Below are positions 1 through 9,334 of a stretch of DNA of 64,000 nucleotides, piece by piece. A program made the translations under genes and the position numbers. The stretch covers positions 793,595-857,594 of the forward strand of contig NZ_JAUOPH010000001.1 in the NCBI RefSeq assembly GCF_030546935.1, written 5' to 3'. This stretch comes from Marinobacter sp. 2_MG-2023 (lineage in GTDB: Bacteria; Pseudomonadota; Gammaproteobacteria; Pseudomonadales; Oleiphilaceae). The notes beneath the pieces are model-generated. The model ran no database searches. It saw nothing but the letters and a program-made list of their open reading frames with translations, and had not been told where the DNA came from. Position 1 is the first letter of the stretch. Every line of letters starts with the position of its first letter.

Positions 1-588
1 GCTACCAATGCGCTCACGGATACCGGTTGCGGAGATGTCCAACCAGGGCGGATCCAGCTCCAGAATGCGGCCGGACACCTCGCGACTCAAGGCTTCGATG
101 TTCCCAGCTTCACTGCCGGTATCATTCCCAACGCCACGTTCCGCCAGCAATCTGGCAGGTTCACCAACAGGATCCAGCTCAGCACCCGGGCGCCGCACAA
201 CAATAATGTGGGCGAGGCCTGATATCTTCTGCCACTCTTTCCACTTGTCAAAACCGGCGAATGCATCCGTACCCACAACCATCACCAGAGGTATATCTGC
301 ACCCAGTTCACCGCGCAGCTGACGCAGCGTATCTGCCGTATAGGAGGCTCCTTCGCGGCGCAATTCGCGGTCATCAATGCTCAGGCGGGGTTCGCCCTCT
401 ATTGCCAGCTCCAGCAAGCGCAGCCGTTGCGCGGCCGTGGCGCCGGTCTGCCCCCGGTGCGGCGGAATATGACAGGGAACAAGGCTGACCGGCACCTTTC
501 CCAGCCGCTCGCTGACCTCAAGCGCTAGACGCAGATGCCCATGGTGCACCGGGTCGAAGGTACCGCCATAAATCACATGCATCGGCAT
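1..588 (-). CDS. nadD: Nicotinate-nucleotide adenylyltransferase, 3' end cut by window edge
   Basis: Adenylylates nicotinate mononucleotide to deamido-NAD in NAD synthesis, in the cytoplasm. The reverse-strand reading starts [18 protein letters not shown], which carries the nucleotidyltransferase signature GGxFxPxHxGH near residues 8-18. It ends at the window edge inside an ISATGIR motif, the NadD equivalent of the ISSTxIR ATP-binding signature. 196 codons are visible, so only the last few residues are missing (family about 210-220). The ATG shares one base with the proA stop (TGATG), indicating translational coupling; proA-nadD is a common gammaproteobacterial pair. The truncation is only the window boundary. 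Confidence 0.95.
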   Translation of the reverse strand, partial: MPMHVIYGGTFDPVHHGHLRLALEVSERLGKVPVSLVPCHIPPHRGQTGATAAQRLRLLELAIEGEPRLSIDDRELRREGASYTADTLRQLRGELGADIPLVMVVGTDAFAGFDKWKEWQKISGLAHIIVVRRPGAELDPVGEPARLLAERGVGNDTGSEAGNIEALSREVSGRILELDPPWLDISATGIRERIGS

Positions 589-1844
589 CAGGCCCGGATA
601 TGGCCATCGCCAAAGACAACGTATTTCTGCGATGTCAGGCCCTCAAGCCCAACCGGGCCGCGGGCGTGTATTTTGTCGGTGGAGATACCGATCTCGGCCC
701 CAAGACCATACTCGAATCCGTCAGCAAAGCGCGTCGATGCATTAACCATCACCGAGCTTGAATCAACTTCTGTAATAAATCGTCTGGCGCGAGTGTAGTT
801 CTCCGTGATGATGCTGTCAGTATGCTGGGAACTGTACCGATTAATATGGGCGATGGCCCCGTCCAGGCCTTCTACCACGCGGATAGCCAGCACTGGAGCC
901 AGATACTCTTCCTCCCAATCTGCTTCCGTGGCTGCTGTTATATCTGTAAGAATTTCCCGGGTCTGCTCGCACCCACGCAGCTCAACGCCCTTTTCGGTAA
1001 AAGCCGGGCCCAGCAGCGGCAGCATGTCAGCAGCGATTTCCTTATCCAACAACAGGGTCTCCATGGTATTGCAGGTGCCGTACCGGTGAGTTTTGGCATT
1101 AACGGCAACTTTCACTGCCTTTTCCGGATCCGCATGGCTGTCGATATAAACATGGCACACACCATCAAGGTGCTTGATAACCGGAACCCGTGCGTCACGA
1201 CTAATTCGCTCGATCAATCCCTTTCCACCTCTGGGCACAATGACATCCACATATTCCGGCAAGGTAATCAGTTCGCCAACAGCCGCGCGATCGGTGGTTT
1301 TGATAACCTGCACCGCCGATTCCGGCAAGCCGACCTCCGCAAGACCTTGTGCCAGGCAACGGGCAATAGCCTGATTGGAATGAATGGATTCAGAACCTCC
1401 GCGCAAAATAGTGGCGTTGCCGGATTTGAGACACAGACTCGCGGCCTCAACGGTTACATTGGGGCGGGATTCATAAATAATGCCGATAACACCCAGGGGC
1501 ACACGCATCTTACCGACCTGGATGCCGGACGGGCGGTAGGCCATGTCGGTAATTGCGCCAATGGGGTCCGGCAAGCCGGCTACCTGACGAAGCCCTTCGA
1601 TCATAGTGTCGATCCGCGCTGGTGTTAGCTCAAGCCGGTCCAGCATAGCGTCATCCAGACCACTTTCCCTTCCACCGGCAAGATCCAGGGCATTCGCCTC
1701 GGCGAGTTCACTACGAGCCGCATCCAGCGCTTCGGCGGTTGCCAGCAGCGCGCGATTACGTGTTTCTGTCGTCGAACGGGCTACAAGTGTGGCCGCTGCA
1801 CGGGCTTGCTGACCGACTTCGGTCATATAAGCTGCAATATCCAT
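588..1844 (-). CDS. proA: Gamma-glutamyl phosphate reductase
   Basis: Reduces gamma-glutamyl phosphate to glutamate-5-semialdehyde with NADPH, the second step of proline synthesis. 418 residues, the usual family length. It has the aldehyde-dehydrogenase-like fold signatures: the IYESRPNV stretch near residue 123, [10 protein letters not shown] near 141, PRGGKGLI near 204, and the catalytic cysteine in YGTCNT at about residue 258. It starts at MDIAAYM and its stop overlaps the nadD start. proB is not adjacent. The gene is divergent from the degenerate-GGDEF operon, leaving a 134-bp gap for both promoters. Confidence 0.97.
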   Translation of the reverse strand: MDIAAYMTEVGQQARAAATLVARSTTETRNRALLATAEALDAARSELAEANALDLAGGRESGLDDAMLDRLELTPARIDTMIEGLRQVAGLPDPIGAITDMAYRPSGIQVGKMRVPLGVIGIIYESRPNVTVEAASLCLKSGNATILRGGSESIHSNQAIARCLAQGLAEVGLPESAVQVIKTTDRAAVGELITLPEYVDVIVPRGGKGLIERISRDARVPVIKHLDGVCHVYIDSHADPEKAVKVAVNAKTHRYGTCNTMETLLLDKEIAADMLPLLGPAFTEKGVELRGCEQTREILTDITAATEADWEEEYLAPVLAIRVVEGLDGAIAHINRYSSQHTDSIITENYTRARRFITEVDSSSVMVNASTRFADGFEYGLGAEIGISTDKIHARGPVGLEGLTSQKYVVFGDGHIRA

Positions 1845-1978
1845 CCCTTTACCTTATGTATTTTCAGTCAGAATTCAGGAATAAGACGCTAACTTTACCT
1901 TTCCCGTTTCAAGTACGCACCCCAAACAGATATTATACCGCTGCGGTACAACGGGAACCCCGGAAAAGGACGAATACC

Positions 1979-2989
1979 ATGGCCCAGAAGGCCGAAAAGT
2001 TTTTGCTCAGCCGGCTATCACGCGCCAGCCTTGCATTTTTTGTGGCCGTGGCTGTTGCGTGCGCCTTACTTGGAGAGCCGCTTACCGCGGCATGTGCTGC
2101 AGCTGCCGCGGGAATAATCATCAGTGGGCGCAGTTTCCATCCGGGGCGCGCAGCCAGCCCCTGGCCAACCGTTCAGAAACTGTTTTTTGCGACCCTGATA
2201 CTACTACTGATGATGAGTTTCTGGACTGGCCCCTGGGCACTCAGTCACTGGCTTTATGCCCTTGTATTGATTGCATTTGCGCTGGTCCCCAGGGGAATTG
2301 CCACCCTGGTAACGGTGATCATGGTCGTTCTTGCAATGGCCGCGGCACACTGGGCCGAAGGCATCGCTGATCGCCACCAGATGATCAGCGCTTTTCTTCT
2401 AACCATTCTACTTTCTGCCCTGCTGATCTTTCTGCGCGAATACAAAACTCGCCAGCTGGCACCTTTGAGGAGAACAGATGAACTCACGCAGGCCGCCAGC
2501 CGCGAATACCTTTCTGCAGACCTGCACAAGGAAATCCAGCGCAGCGAACGCGAGGGAACGGACATGTCCATCATCATGATTGGTCTCGACGCCCATGCCA
2601 GCGACAATGATCCGGACGAGGATATCCGCTCGATTCTTCCGCGAATCGGCCGCTTCCTGCACTCTCAGATACGGGATTTCGACACCTACTACCGGGCGGC
2701 AGATCTGCAATTTCTGGTGATACTACCGGGCGTAGCCACCCATGAGGCCATCACACAGGCAGAAACGATCCGCAAAGGGCTTGGTAAGCTGCTCGAAACT
2801 CACGGCATGAACTTGACCGTCAGCACCGGCATTGCCGGGCTCAATATCGGCGATGATGCAAACAGCCTGCATCAGAGCGCAGCAAACGCGCTACGTCGTG
2901 CACAGCAACAGGGCGGCAACCGATCTCAGGCCTATAGCACCTGGGCACCCAACAACAACCAGACACGTGCGGAAGGATCTGCGCCATGA
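1979..2989 (+). CDS. Membrane protein with degenerate GGDEF domain (first of pair)
   Basis: 336 residues from the ATG at 1979, preceded by GGAAAAGGA; an upstream in-frame extension would run into proA and is rejected. Residues 15-155 hold about five or six hydrophobic segments. A GGDEF-like fold follows from RTDELTQAASREYL (about 165). The catalytic GG(D/E)EF position reads ADLQF (241-245), so cyclase activity is not expected. The RxxD inhibitory-site motif, RDFD (232-235), remains exactly five residues before it. The stop overlaps the next gene by four bases (ATGA). Inference: a membrane-bound c-di-GMP receptor or a purely structural partner of the next gene. I do not recognise a named homologue. 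Confidence 0.85.
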   Translation: MAQKAEKFLLSRLSRASLAFFVAVAVACALLGEPLTAACAAAAAGIIISGRSFHPGRAASPWPTVQKLFFATLILLLMMSFWTGPWALSHWLYALVLIAFALVPRGIATLVTVIMVVLAMAAAHWAEGIADRHQMISAFLLTILLSALLIFLREYKTRQLAPLRRTDELTQAASREYLSADLHKEIQRSEREGTDMSIIMIGLDAHASDNDPDEDIRSILPRIGRFLHSQIRDFDTYYRAADLQFLVILPGVATHEAITQAETIRKGLGKLLETHGMNLTVSTGIAGLNIGDDANSLHQSAANALRRAQQQGGNRSQAYSTWAPNNNQTRAEGSAP

Positions 2990-3984
2990 CAGAAACCCGG
3001 CTGAGAACCTGGACACACAGCATTGGCTACGGCCTTGCCAGCCTGTTTATCTTTACTCTGGCACTACAAAACCTGCGCTATGGCTTTTACGAACTGTTTT
3101 ATCTGGCAGCGGGCATGGCAGCCCTGACGCTCGCGGGCGTTGCCTATACTTTTCTTAGCCGCCGACACCAACTCTCCGCGCCCGGCCACCTGGTTATTCT
3201 CTCAGGTCTGAACAGTGGGCTTCTGGCGGCCATGTTAACCATGAACAGCCCGGGCATCTCCCACTGGGCCATGCCGCTACTTGTGCTCAATCTGCTGATA
3301 CTGCCGCTCCGCCAGGCGCTTATGCTGTCTCTGCTTTTGCTTGCCCCAATGGCCATTGTGCTCTTTGTAAAGCAGGCTCCCGCCGACGCTTTGACGGCGA
3401 TTAGCGGTCTGCTCATTGTCCTGACGGTCGCAGCCCTTTATATATGGCATTACGACCATATGGCGCAGTCGGCTGAAGACCTTGCTATTACCGACCCGGT
3501 TACGGGCGCGCACAACGCTCGCTTTCTTGATGAAACGCTACAAAAAGAAATCAGCCGGGCCATTGCCACCGGTCACAGCCTATCAGTCATCAACCTGACC
3601 ATAGATCACGCCGACGAGGCGGCTGACCTTCACGGACAGCCGGGTATACAGGGGCTGTTTTACAATATGACCCAGCACCTGTTCGACGTGATCCGGGCAG
3701 GCGACACCCTGTACACACTGAATGATTCGGAATTCTTCCTGATTCTTCCATTTACACCCGAAGAAGGCGTTCGGGTAATTTCAGAACGCATAAGGCGCAC
3801 CATCTCGGAACATCATTGGCCTGTGATCGGCAAAGCCACTGTCAGCCTGGGCTGCACAACCCGCGGCAGCAGTGACACTCGCACGGATACTCTGCGCAAC
3901 CGCGCACACCAGGCCATGCTCGAAGCCCGCAGGCGCGGGGCTGACACTGCCTGGTACAGTCCGGGAGAAACGCTTCGTTCATGA
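2986..3984 (+). CDS. Membrane protein with degenerate GGDEF domain (second of pair)
   Basis: 332 residues; the ATG overlaps the previous stop by four bases and the stop overlaps the next gene in the same way. About five or six membrane segments (residues 12-155) precede a GGDEF-like domain starting at TDPVTGAHNARFL (169). The GGDEF position reads NDSEF (246-250), so the first two glycines are lost. RAGD (237-240) keeps the RxxD spacing of a c-di-GMP inhibitory site. Its architecture matches the upstream protein although the sequences have diverged, which suggests an old tandem duplication. A diguanylate cyclase is unlikely; ligand binding by the RxxD site is possible but unproven. Confidence 0.85.
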   Translation: MTETRLRTWTHSIGYGLASLFIFTLALQNLRYGFYELFYLAAGMAALTLAGVAYTFLSRRHQLSAPGHLVILSGLNSGLLAAMLTMNSPGISHWAMPLLVLNLLILPLRQALMLSLLLLAPMAIVLFVKQAPADALTAISGLLIVLTVAALYIWHYDHMAQSAEDLAITDPVTGAHNARFLDETLQKEISRAIATGHSLSVINLTIDHADEAADLHGQPGIQGLFYNMTQHLFDVIRAGDTLYTLNDSEFFLILPFTPEEGVRVISERIRRTISEHHWPVIGKATVSLGCTTRGSSDTRTDTLRNRAHQAMLEARRRGADTAWYSPGETLRS

Positions 3985-5432
3985 ACAGCGTCTGGCTTAC
4001 GGATCTTACCGCGTGGCTAAGTGCCAACCCGGGATGGTTGTCGCTAGCGCTGTTCAGCACCGCATTTGTTGAATCCCTGGCAGTTGCAGGCATTATCGTT
4101 CCAGGTGTCGCACTGTTGTTCGCCATTGCCGCACTGGCTGCGCAGATCGGCATGCCTCTGATGACTGCACTAATGTGGGCCGGAATGGGCGCGGTCGCAG
4201 GAGATGCAACAAGCTTTGCGATCGGCAGGCTTTTTCAGGGCCGGCTGACAAACGTGTGGCCTTTGAGCCGCCACCCCGAACTGATCAGAAAAGGTGAGCG
4301 CTTTTTCCGAAGTCACGGCGGCAAAAGCGTCATTATCGGGCGCTTTGTCGGGCCTGTCCGACCGATAATCCCACTCATCGCTGGCGCGCTTCTGATGCCC
4401 TGGCGCCGTTTCCTTGCATTCAATATAGCGTCAGCCCTTGGCTGGGCACCGGTTTATATTCTGCCGGGGTTTCTGGTGGGTAGCGCATTGGCGAGCGAAA
4501 TTCAGCCACCTCCGCATTTTTACCTGGTTACTGGTATCAGTCTTGCGATTCTGGCGACAATCTACGTCATACTTTTTCGCTTTCAGCTGGGACTCGCTGA
4601 AGATGGCAGGTGTTATCTATGGCTACAGCGGCAAATGGCCCAGTATGAAACAACCCACCGTTTCTGGCGCCTTTACACCAATGAGCGCCCGGCACATGAG
4701 GGTGAGTTTCCGTTAGCCTCGCTGATGCTGGCGTTCGGCTCCATTGCCCTGCTGGTTGTCTGGGGGCAGCTCACAGCCATGACAGACCTGATTACGCCGT
4801 TCGATCAGCTGGCACTACAATGGTTCAGCGATTTACGCCGGCCACTCTTTGATGCCCCAGCAATCGTTGCCACCCTCATGGGCGACTCACCGGTGCTTTT
4901 CGCGGCAGCCGTGCTGGCTTGCCTGGTACTGGTATTTCGTGGGCACTACGCAGCCGCCGTTCATATACTGCTGGCTGCTGTTACGGCTACCGTGCTGGTG
5001 TGGGGCCTGAAATCTGCCATTGGCATTGTGCGTCCAGATCAGGTTATCAACCCACCCTTTTCCGGCTCGTTTCCCAGCGGCCATACCACAGGCACTACGG
5101 TGCTCGTAACGCTACTGGCCAGCTTTGTGGCAGCCGAAGCTCGCAACCGCAAGCGCTGGCAGACATACATCATGTTATCGTTACCACTGATTCCGGTAGC
5201 CCTCAGTCGGCTTTATCTGGGGGTGCACTGGTTCAGTGATATCGTCGGGGGATTGTTACTGGGCTTGGCAATCACCGGCGCAACAAGGGCCAGTTTCAGC
5301 CGGTTTGACCGGGTTCCCATAGCTCCGGATATTTTGACTTTTCTGGCGGCAATAGCCTGGCTGACGTTCAGCGGCTACTACATCTGGCTCATGTGGCCGG
5401 ATGCCATACAGCATTACACGCCAGCTTCCTGA
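3981..5432 (+). CDS. DedA (VTT)-PAP2 fusion membrane lipid phosphatase
   Basis: 483 residues, two known domains in one chain. Residues 1-200 are DedA/VTT-like: FVESLAVAGIIVPG (29-42), with the conserved acidic residue, and GRFVGPVRPIIPLIAG (120-135). Residues 245-435 form a PAP2 phosphatase with all three signature motifs: K344-x6-RP, PSGH at 365-368, and SR409-410 with H416 and D420. PAP2 enzymes dephosphorylate lipid phosphates such as undecaprenyl pyrophosphate, phosphatidate or PGP. DedA proteins act in lipid (including undecaprenyl phosphate) transport. About 11-12 membrane segments. It overlaps the second degenerate-GGDEF gene by four bases, so the three genes are one translational unit. 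Substrate unknown. Confidence 0.9.
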   Translation: MNSVWLTDLTAWLSANPGWLSLALFSTAFVESLAVAGIIVPGVALLFAIAALAAQIGMPLMTALMWAGMGAVAGDATSFAIGRLFQGRLTNVWPLSRHPELIRKGERFFRSHGGKSVIIGRFVGPVRPIIPLIAGALLMPWRRFLAFNIASALGWAPVYILPGFLVGSALASEIQPPPHFYLVTGISLAILATIYVILFRFQLGLAEDGRCYLWLQRQMAQYETTHRFWRLYTNERPAHEGEFPLASLMLAFGSIALLVVWGQLTAMTDLITPFDQLALQWFSDLRRPLFDAPAIVATLMGDSPVLFAAAVLACLVLVFRGHYAAAVHILLAAVTATVLVWGLKSAIGIVRPDQVINPPFSGSFPSGHTTGTTVLVTLLASFVAAEARNRKRWQTYIMLSLPLIPVALSRLYLGVHWFSDIVGGLLLGLAITGATRASFSRFDRVPIAPDILTFLAAIAWLTFSGYYIWLMWPDAIQHYTPAS

Positions 5433-5437
5433 TTTCC

Positions 5438-6016
5438 TCAGCCCTCTTCGAGCGCTTCCAGCAATTCCTGCAGCCGACTCAAACGGGCCAGAGGATCCTG
5501 CATCTCAAGCAGATGCTGCTTTTCCTGCTTGTCCAGGGGTAGCAGCTCAGTCAGCCGCCAGCTGACATCTCGCGCCTCTGCATAATCAACGCTCATACCC
5601 AGCTCCTGAATAACCGGATGCCGGAAAAGTGCGCGCAAAACGGATGGCAGCTCATGAAAAACGGAAGGAATATCCCCAGAGGACTCTACCGGCAGAAACT
5701 CCATCTCACCAAGATTCAACCCGTCATCCTGGCGCCAACTTTGCGTGATAGCGACCTTGGCTTCACCTTCTACCGTGATCCCTAACAGCCCGTTCTCCAA
5801 CTGCTGAAAATCAATAATGCGCACATAAGTGCCGATATCGTAAAAAGACGCCACGCGCCCGGTTTCTGCGCCATCACGCAGCAGGGTTATAACAAAGCCC
5901 TGATCATCCTTCAGGCAACGGGTCAGCATATCGATGTAGCGAGGCTCGAACAGCTGAAGCGGAATTCTGCCGCCTGGCAGTACAACTGAATTGAGAGGAA
6001 AAATAGGAACTGTCAT
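5438..6016 (-). CDS. Lon N-terminal (LON substrate-binding) domain protein
   Basis: 192 residues starting MTVPIFPLNSVVLPGG and carrying the beta-rich LON N-domain fold (IPLQLFEPRYIDM near 20-32). It has neither the AAA+ nor the Ser/Lys protease domain of Lon, so it is a stand-alone N-domain. The family is widespread and poorly characterised; by analogy it may bind peptides or unfolded segments. The start overlaps the upstream HDOD gene by four bases, indicating a two-gene operon. It converges on the DedA-PAP2 gene, leaving only five bases between stops. Confidence 0.85.
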   Translation of the reverse strand: MTVPIFPLNSVVLPGGRIPLQLFEPRYIDMLTRCLKDDQGFVITLLRDGAETGRVASFYDIGTYVRIIDFQQLENGLLGITVEGEAKVAITQSWRQDDGLNLGEMEFLPVESSGDIPSVFHELPSVLRALFRHPVIQELGMSVDYAEARDVSWRLTELLPLDKQEKQHLLEMQDPLARLSRLQELLEALEEG

Positions 6017-7269
6017 CGAATCGACAGCAATTGTTGAACCTCATTGACCCGCGCACGCGCTTCGGTCAGAAGTTCAAGGCTGCGGGATGCGTTCAATTCA
6101 AGATCGCCCAACCTGCGATAAGCCGGCACCTTGTCGAACGGCGGTAAGCCTGCGTTCTGGCTCGAACCTATCATGGCATGAAGCTGGGCCACGATCACGA
6201 CGTCCACCAGTTGTGGCTCCTCCTCCCGACTCTCGTAATCCCAGTCTTCCGCATGCCGAACGGCATCGATAAAGGCGGGCGGGAAAGACCAGCTTTCCAT
6301 AATCGCTGTACCTACATCTGCCCGGAGCTCGCTGACCGCATTCTGCAAGTTCGCGTCGTCGGCAAACAGATTTACATGGTGCTCTGCCTGAACCAGAATT
6401 GGCACCACACCGATATCGTGAAGCAGGCCCGCCAACAGCGCCTCTTCCGGGTTGAGCCGCGTGGCATGATCTGCCAGTACCCAGCACAAGGCTGCGACTT
6501 CACGGGAATGTCGCCACAGCTTTTCCATTTCGTGCTGCAAAGAGGGTTGGCGGCTTTTGAACACCTCTCGCATGGAGAATACCGTAACAAGCTGCCGCGT
6601 TGTTCTCATGCCCAGGCGTATAACCGCCTCACGCACATTGCGCACATCGCTGAACCCGCGATAAAGGGGGCTGTTACAGGCACGAACCAGTTTCGCCGCT
6701 ATGGCGGGGTCAGCTGATACAGCGGTGGCAACCTGGTCTGCCGTTGAGTCTTCTTTATCGACGGTGCGCCGCACTTTCCAGGCAACATCCGGGACGCTAG
6801 GCAGCTTGAGCTGGTTCGAGCGCAGCTCGGCGTAGAACTCCATCAAAAGATGGTGTTCTTCACTCTCTCCGCTATCACTGCTCTCCCCCGAATCCATCTC
6901 AACCTGGGCAACCGGAGCAGCTCGCAGCAGCTGGTTGAGAACATCCTGCTCTATTACCAGGAACTCACAGGGCTTTACCGCAGTCACCTCATACATTCGT
7001 GGCTGCAGCCTGGCAATGGGGTTCAGCGCCTTTTCGGTTTCGGCTTCAACAACCGTTTTGCGGCCATCAACCGATTCAAGCTCTACTTTCCCGGTAACCA
7101 GAAAATAGTCCAGACCATCACGCACACCGCGCTCCAATACTCGCTGGCCCGGCCCGTGAGATCGGCGCTCGGCTCGGCTGGCTAGCAATACCAACTGGTC
7201 ATCAGTCAACCGGTTCAGTGGCTGAAACTCTTTCAGACGACGTAGCGGCAAGCTCTCCTGGCTAGCCAT
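6013..7269 (-). CDS. Cyclic-nucleotide-binding-like plus HDOD domain regulator
   Basis: 418 residues from the ATG at 7269, which has AAGGAG seven bases upstream; longer in-frame starts exist but lack this site. The N-terminal half (about 15-125) resembles a cyclic-nucleotide-binding beta-roll (DYFLVTGKVELES). Residues about 155-370 are an HDOD domain: LPSVPDVAWKVR, an ACNSPLYRG stretch and LLHDIGVV, which keeps the HD pair. HDOD proteins are non-catalytic or weakly catalytic scaffolds in signalling, motility and stress networks. It is divergent from ilvD. A TACAAT -10-like hexamer lies upstream near 7323. Target unknown. Confidence 0.85.
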   Translation of the reverse strand: MASQESLPLRRLKEFQPLNRLTDDQLVLLASRAERRSHGPGQRVLERGVRDGLDYFLVTGKVELESVDGRKTVVEAETEKALNPIARLQPRMYEVTAVKPCEFLVIEQDVLNQLLRAAPVAQVEMDSGESSDSGESEEHHLLMEFYAELRSNQLKLPSVPDVAWKVRRTVDKEDSTADQVATAVSADPAIAAKLVRACNSPLYRGFSDVRNVREAVIRLGMRTTRQLVTVFSMREVFKSRQPSLQHEMEKLWRHSREVAALCWVLADHATRLNPEEALLAGLLHDIGVVPILVQAEHHVNLFADDANLQNAVSELRADVGTAIMESWSFPPAFIDAVRHAEDWDYESREEEPQLVDVVIVAQLHAMIGSSQNAGLPPFDKVPAYRRLGDLELNASRSLELLTEARARVNEVQQLLSIR

Positions 7270-7434
7270 AGGCATTCTCCTTAGTAAGCTCAAGGCGGGA
7301 GTTAATTCATGATGTCTGTAAGCTATTGTAACCATGGCGCAGCAAAACAACCATGCGCAGGGTGTCTAATCTGGTATCCTTTATCTCTTCATTAAAGTTA
7401 CAACCAAGCATCCACCAAGAGAGATCAGAGCACC

Positions 7435-9270
7435 ATGCCTCAGTATCGTTCGCGGACTTCTACCGCAGGCCGCAATATGGCCGGCGCCCGCGCCCTCTGG
7501 CGCGCCACCGGTATGAAAGACAATGATTTCGGCAAGCCGATTATCGCCGTTGTCAATTCCTTCACCCAGTTTGTACCCGGGCACGTTCACCTTAAAGACC
7601 TGGGACAACTTGTCTGCCGCGAAATTGAGGCTGCAGGTGGTGTAGCCAAGGAATTCAATACCATTGCAGTGGACGATGGTATCGCCATGGGCCATGACGG
7701 CATGCTCTACTCTCTGCCTTCGCGCGAGATTATCGCGGACTCCGTTGAGTACATGGCGAATGCTCACTGCGCTGACGCGCTGGTATGCATTTCCAACTGC
7801 GACAAAATCACCCCAGGGATGTTAATGGCTGCCATGCGCCTGAACATTCCCGCAATTTTTGTCTCAGGCGGCCCCATGGAAGCCGGGAAGACCAAGTTAT
7901 CTGAGCACAAACTGGACCTGGTGGATGCCATGGTCATAGCCGCAGATCCGACTGCCAACGATGAAGCTGTCGCAGAGTACGAGCGCAGCGCCTGCCCGAC
8001 CTGCGGCTCATGCTCCGGCATGTTTACTGCAAACTCCATGAACTGTCTGGCTGAAGCCATCGGCCTGGCGCTGCCCGGCAATGGCTCAATGCTGGCAACC
8101 CACGCCGACCGGGAACAGCTGTTCCTGAAAGCCGGACGCCAGATTGTGGAGAATACAAAGCGCTATTACGAACAGAACGACGCCAGCGTCCTACCCAGGA
8201 GCATTGCCTCCATGGCGGCGTTCGAGAATGCAATGATTATGGATATCGCCATGGGCGGATCCACCAACACCATCCTTCACCTGCTGGCAGCTGCGCAGGA
8301 AGGCGGTGTTCCGTTCACTCTGAACGAGATTGACCAGCTTTCCAGAAGGGTTCCACAACTTTGCAAAGTGGCCCCGAACTCACCCAAATACCACATGGAA
8401 GATGTACATCGCGCCGGCGGCATTATGGGAATCCTGGGTGAGCTTGAACGTGGAGGCCTCATCAACACCGATCTGCCCACAGTTCACAGCAAGACCATGA
8501 AAGAAGCGCTGGAAACCTGGGATATCATGCGTTCTCCGCCTCCGGAGGTTGTCGAGTTTTACAAAGCTGGCCCCGCCGGCATCCCGACCCAGACCGCCTT
8601 CAGCCAAAGCACACGCTGGCCAAGCCTGGATGGCGACCGAGAGACAGGCTGCATTCGTTCCGTTGAGCACGCCTATAGCTCAGAAGGCGGCCTTGCCGTC
8701 CTCTACGGCAACATTGCCGTAGACGGCTGCGTGGTAAAAACCGCAGGCGTCGATGAAAGCATCTATGTTTTCGAAGGCAAAGCCCGGGTATTTGAAAGCC
8801 AGGACTCCGCCGTTGCCGGCATTCTCGCTGACGAAGTCAAACCCGGTGAAGTGGTTATTATCCGATACGAGGGACCCAAAGGCGGCCCTGGTATGCAGGA
8901 AATGCTCTACCCCACCAGCTACCTTAAATCCAAAGGGTTGGGTAAAGAGTGCGCACTTTTGACTGACGGACGTTTTTCTGGCGGTACCTCGGGCCTCTCC
9001 ATCGGCCACGCGTCGCCCGAGGCTGCAGCCGGCGGCGCAATAGGGCTTATCGAAACCGGTGATCCTATCCGCATCGATATTCCGCAACGCTCCATTAATG
9101 TCCTACTGGACGAACAGGAACTGGATCGCCGTCGTGAAGCGCGAGATGCCCAAGGCTGGAAGCCCGAACTGCCCAGACCGCGAGCCGTGTCGGCGGCGTT
9201 GAAAGCGTACGCTCTTCTGGCAACCAGCGCTGACAAGGGCGCAGTCAGAGACCTGGAAAAACTCGGCTAA
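7435..9270 (+). CDS. ilvD: Dihydroxy-acid dehydratase
   Basis: Dehydrates 2,3-dihydroxy-3-methylvalerate and 2,3-dihydroxyisovalerate to the 2-keto acids of isoleucine and valine. 611 residues, full length. Iron-sulfur ligand and family motifs are visible: NCDKITPGM (about 122-130), [11 protein letters not shown] (about 193-203) and the C-terminal LTDGRFSGG signature (about 510). The start [10 protein letters not shown] is typical. It is a single gene with its own strong terminator and is divergent from the HDOD gene. Its product supplies the 2-ketoisovalerate used by leuA at the other end of the window. Confidence 0.98.
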   Translation: MPQYRSRTSTAGRNMAGARALWRATGMKDNDFGKPIIAVVNSFTQFVPGHVHLKDLGQLVCREIEAAGGVAKEFNTIAVDDGIAMGHDGMLYSLPSREIIADSVEYMANAHCADALVCISNCDKITPGMLMAAMRLNIPAIFVSGGPMEAGKTKLSEHKLDLVDAMVIAADPTANDEAVAEYERSACPTCGSCSGMFTANSMNCLAEAIGLALPGNGSMLATHADREQLFLKAGRQIVENTKRYYEQNDASVLPRSIASMAAFENAMIMDIAMGGSTNTILHLLAAAQEGGVPFTLNEIDQLSRRVPQLCKVAPNSPKYHMEDVHRAGGIMGILGELERGGLINTDLPTVHSKTMKEALETWDIMRSPPPEVVEFYKAGPAGIPTQTAFSQSTRWPSLDGDRETGCIRSVEHAYSSEGGLAVLYGNIAVDGCVVKTAGVDESIYVFEGKARVFESQDSAVAGILADEVKPGEVVIIRYEGPKGGPGMQEMLYPTSYLKSKGLGKECALLTDGRFSGGTSGLSIGHASPEAAAGGAIGLIETGDPIRIDIPQRSINVLLDEQELDRRREARDAQGWKPELPRPRAVSAALKAYALLATSADKGAVRDLEKLG

Positions 9271-9285
9271 TTCGGGCTCTTAAAC

Positions 9286-9322
9286 AAAAAAGCTCGCGCA
9301 GATGACCTGCGCGAGCTTTTTT
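9286..9322. terminator. Bidirectional rho-independent terminator (ilvD / small exported protein)
   Basis: A perfect stem of AGCTCGCGCAG and CTGCGCGAGCT around a five-base loop is flanked by A6 on the left and T6 on the right. It can therefore terminate ilvD from the left and the minus-strand gene from the right. Confidence 0.93.
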
Positions 9323-9334
9323 GTATTACCTGGT

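Noticed and set aside
1..588. nadD as a truncated pseudogene
   Set aside because: Reading frame is open to the window edge and ends within a conserved motif; the cut is the window boundary.
822..1628. 268-residue plus-strand open frame
   Set aside because: Antisense shadow of proA, with no recognisable domain or RBS.
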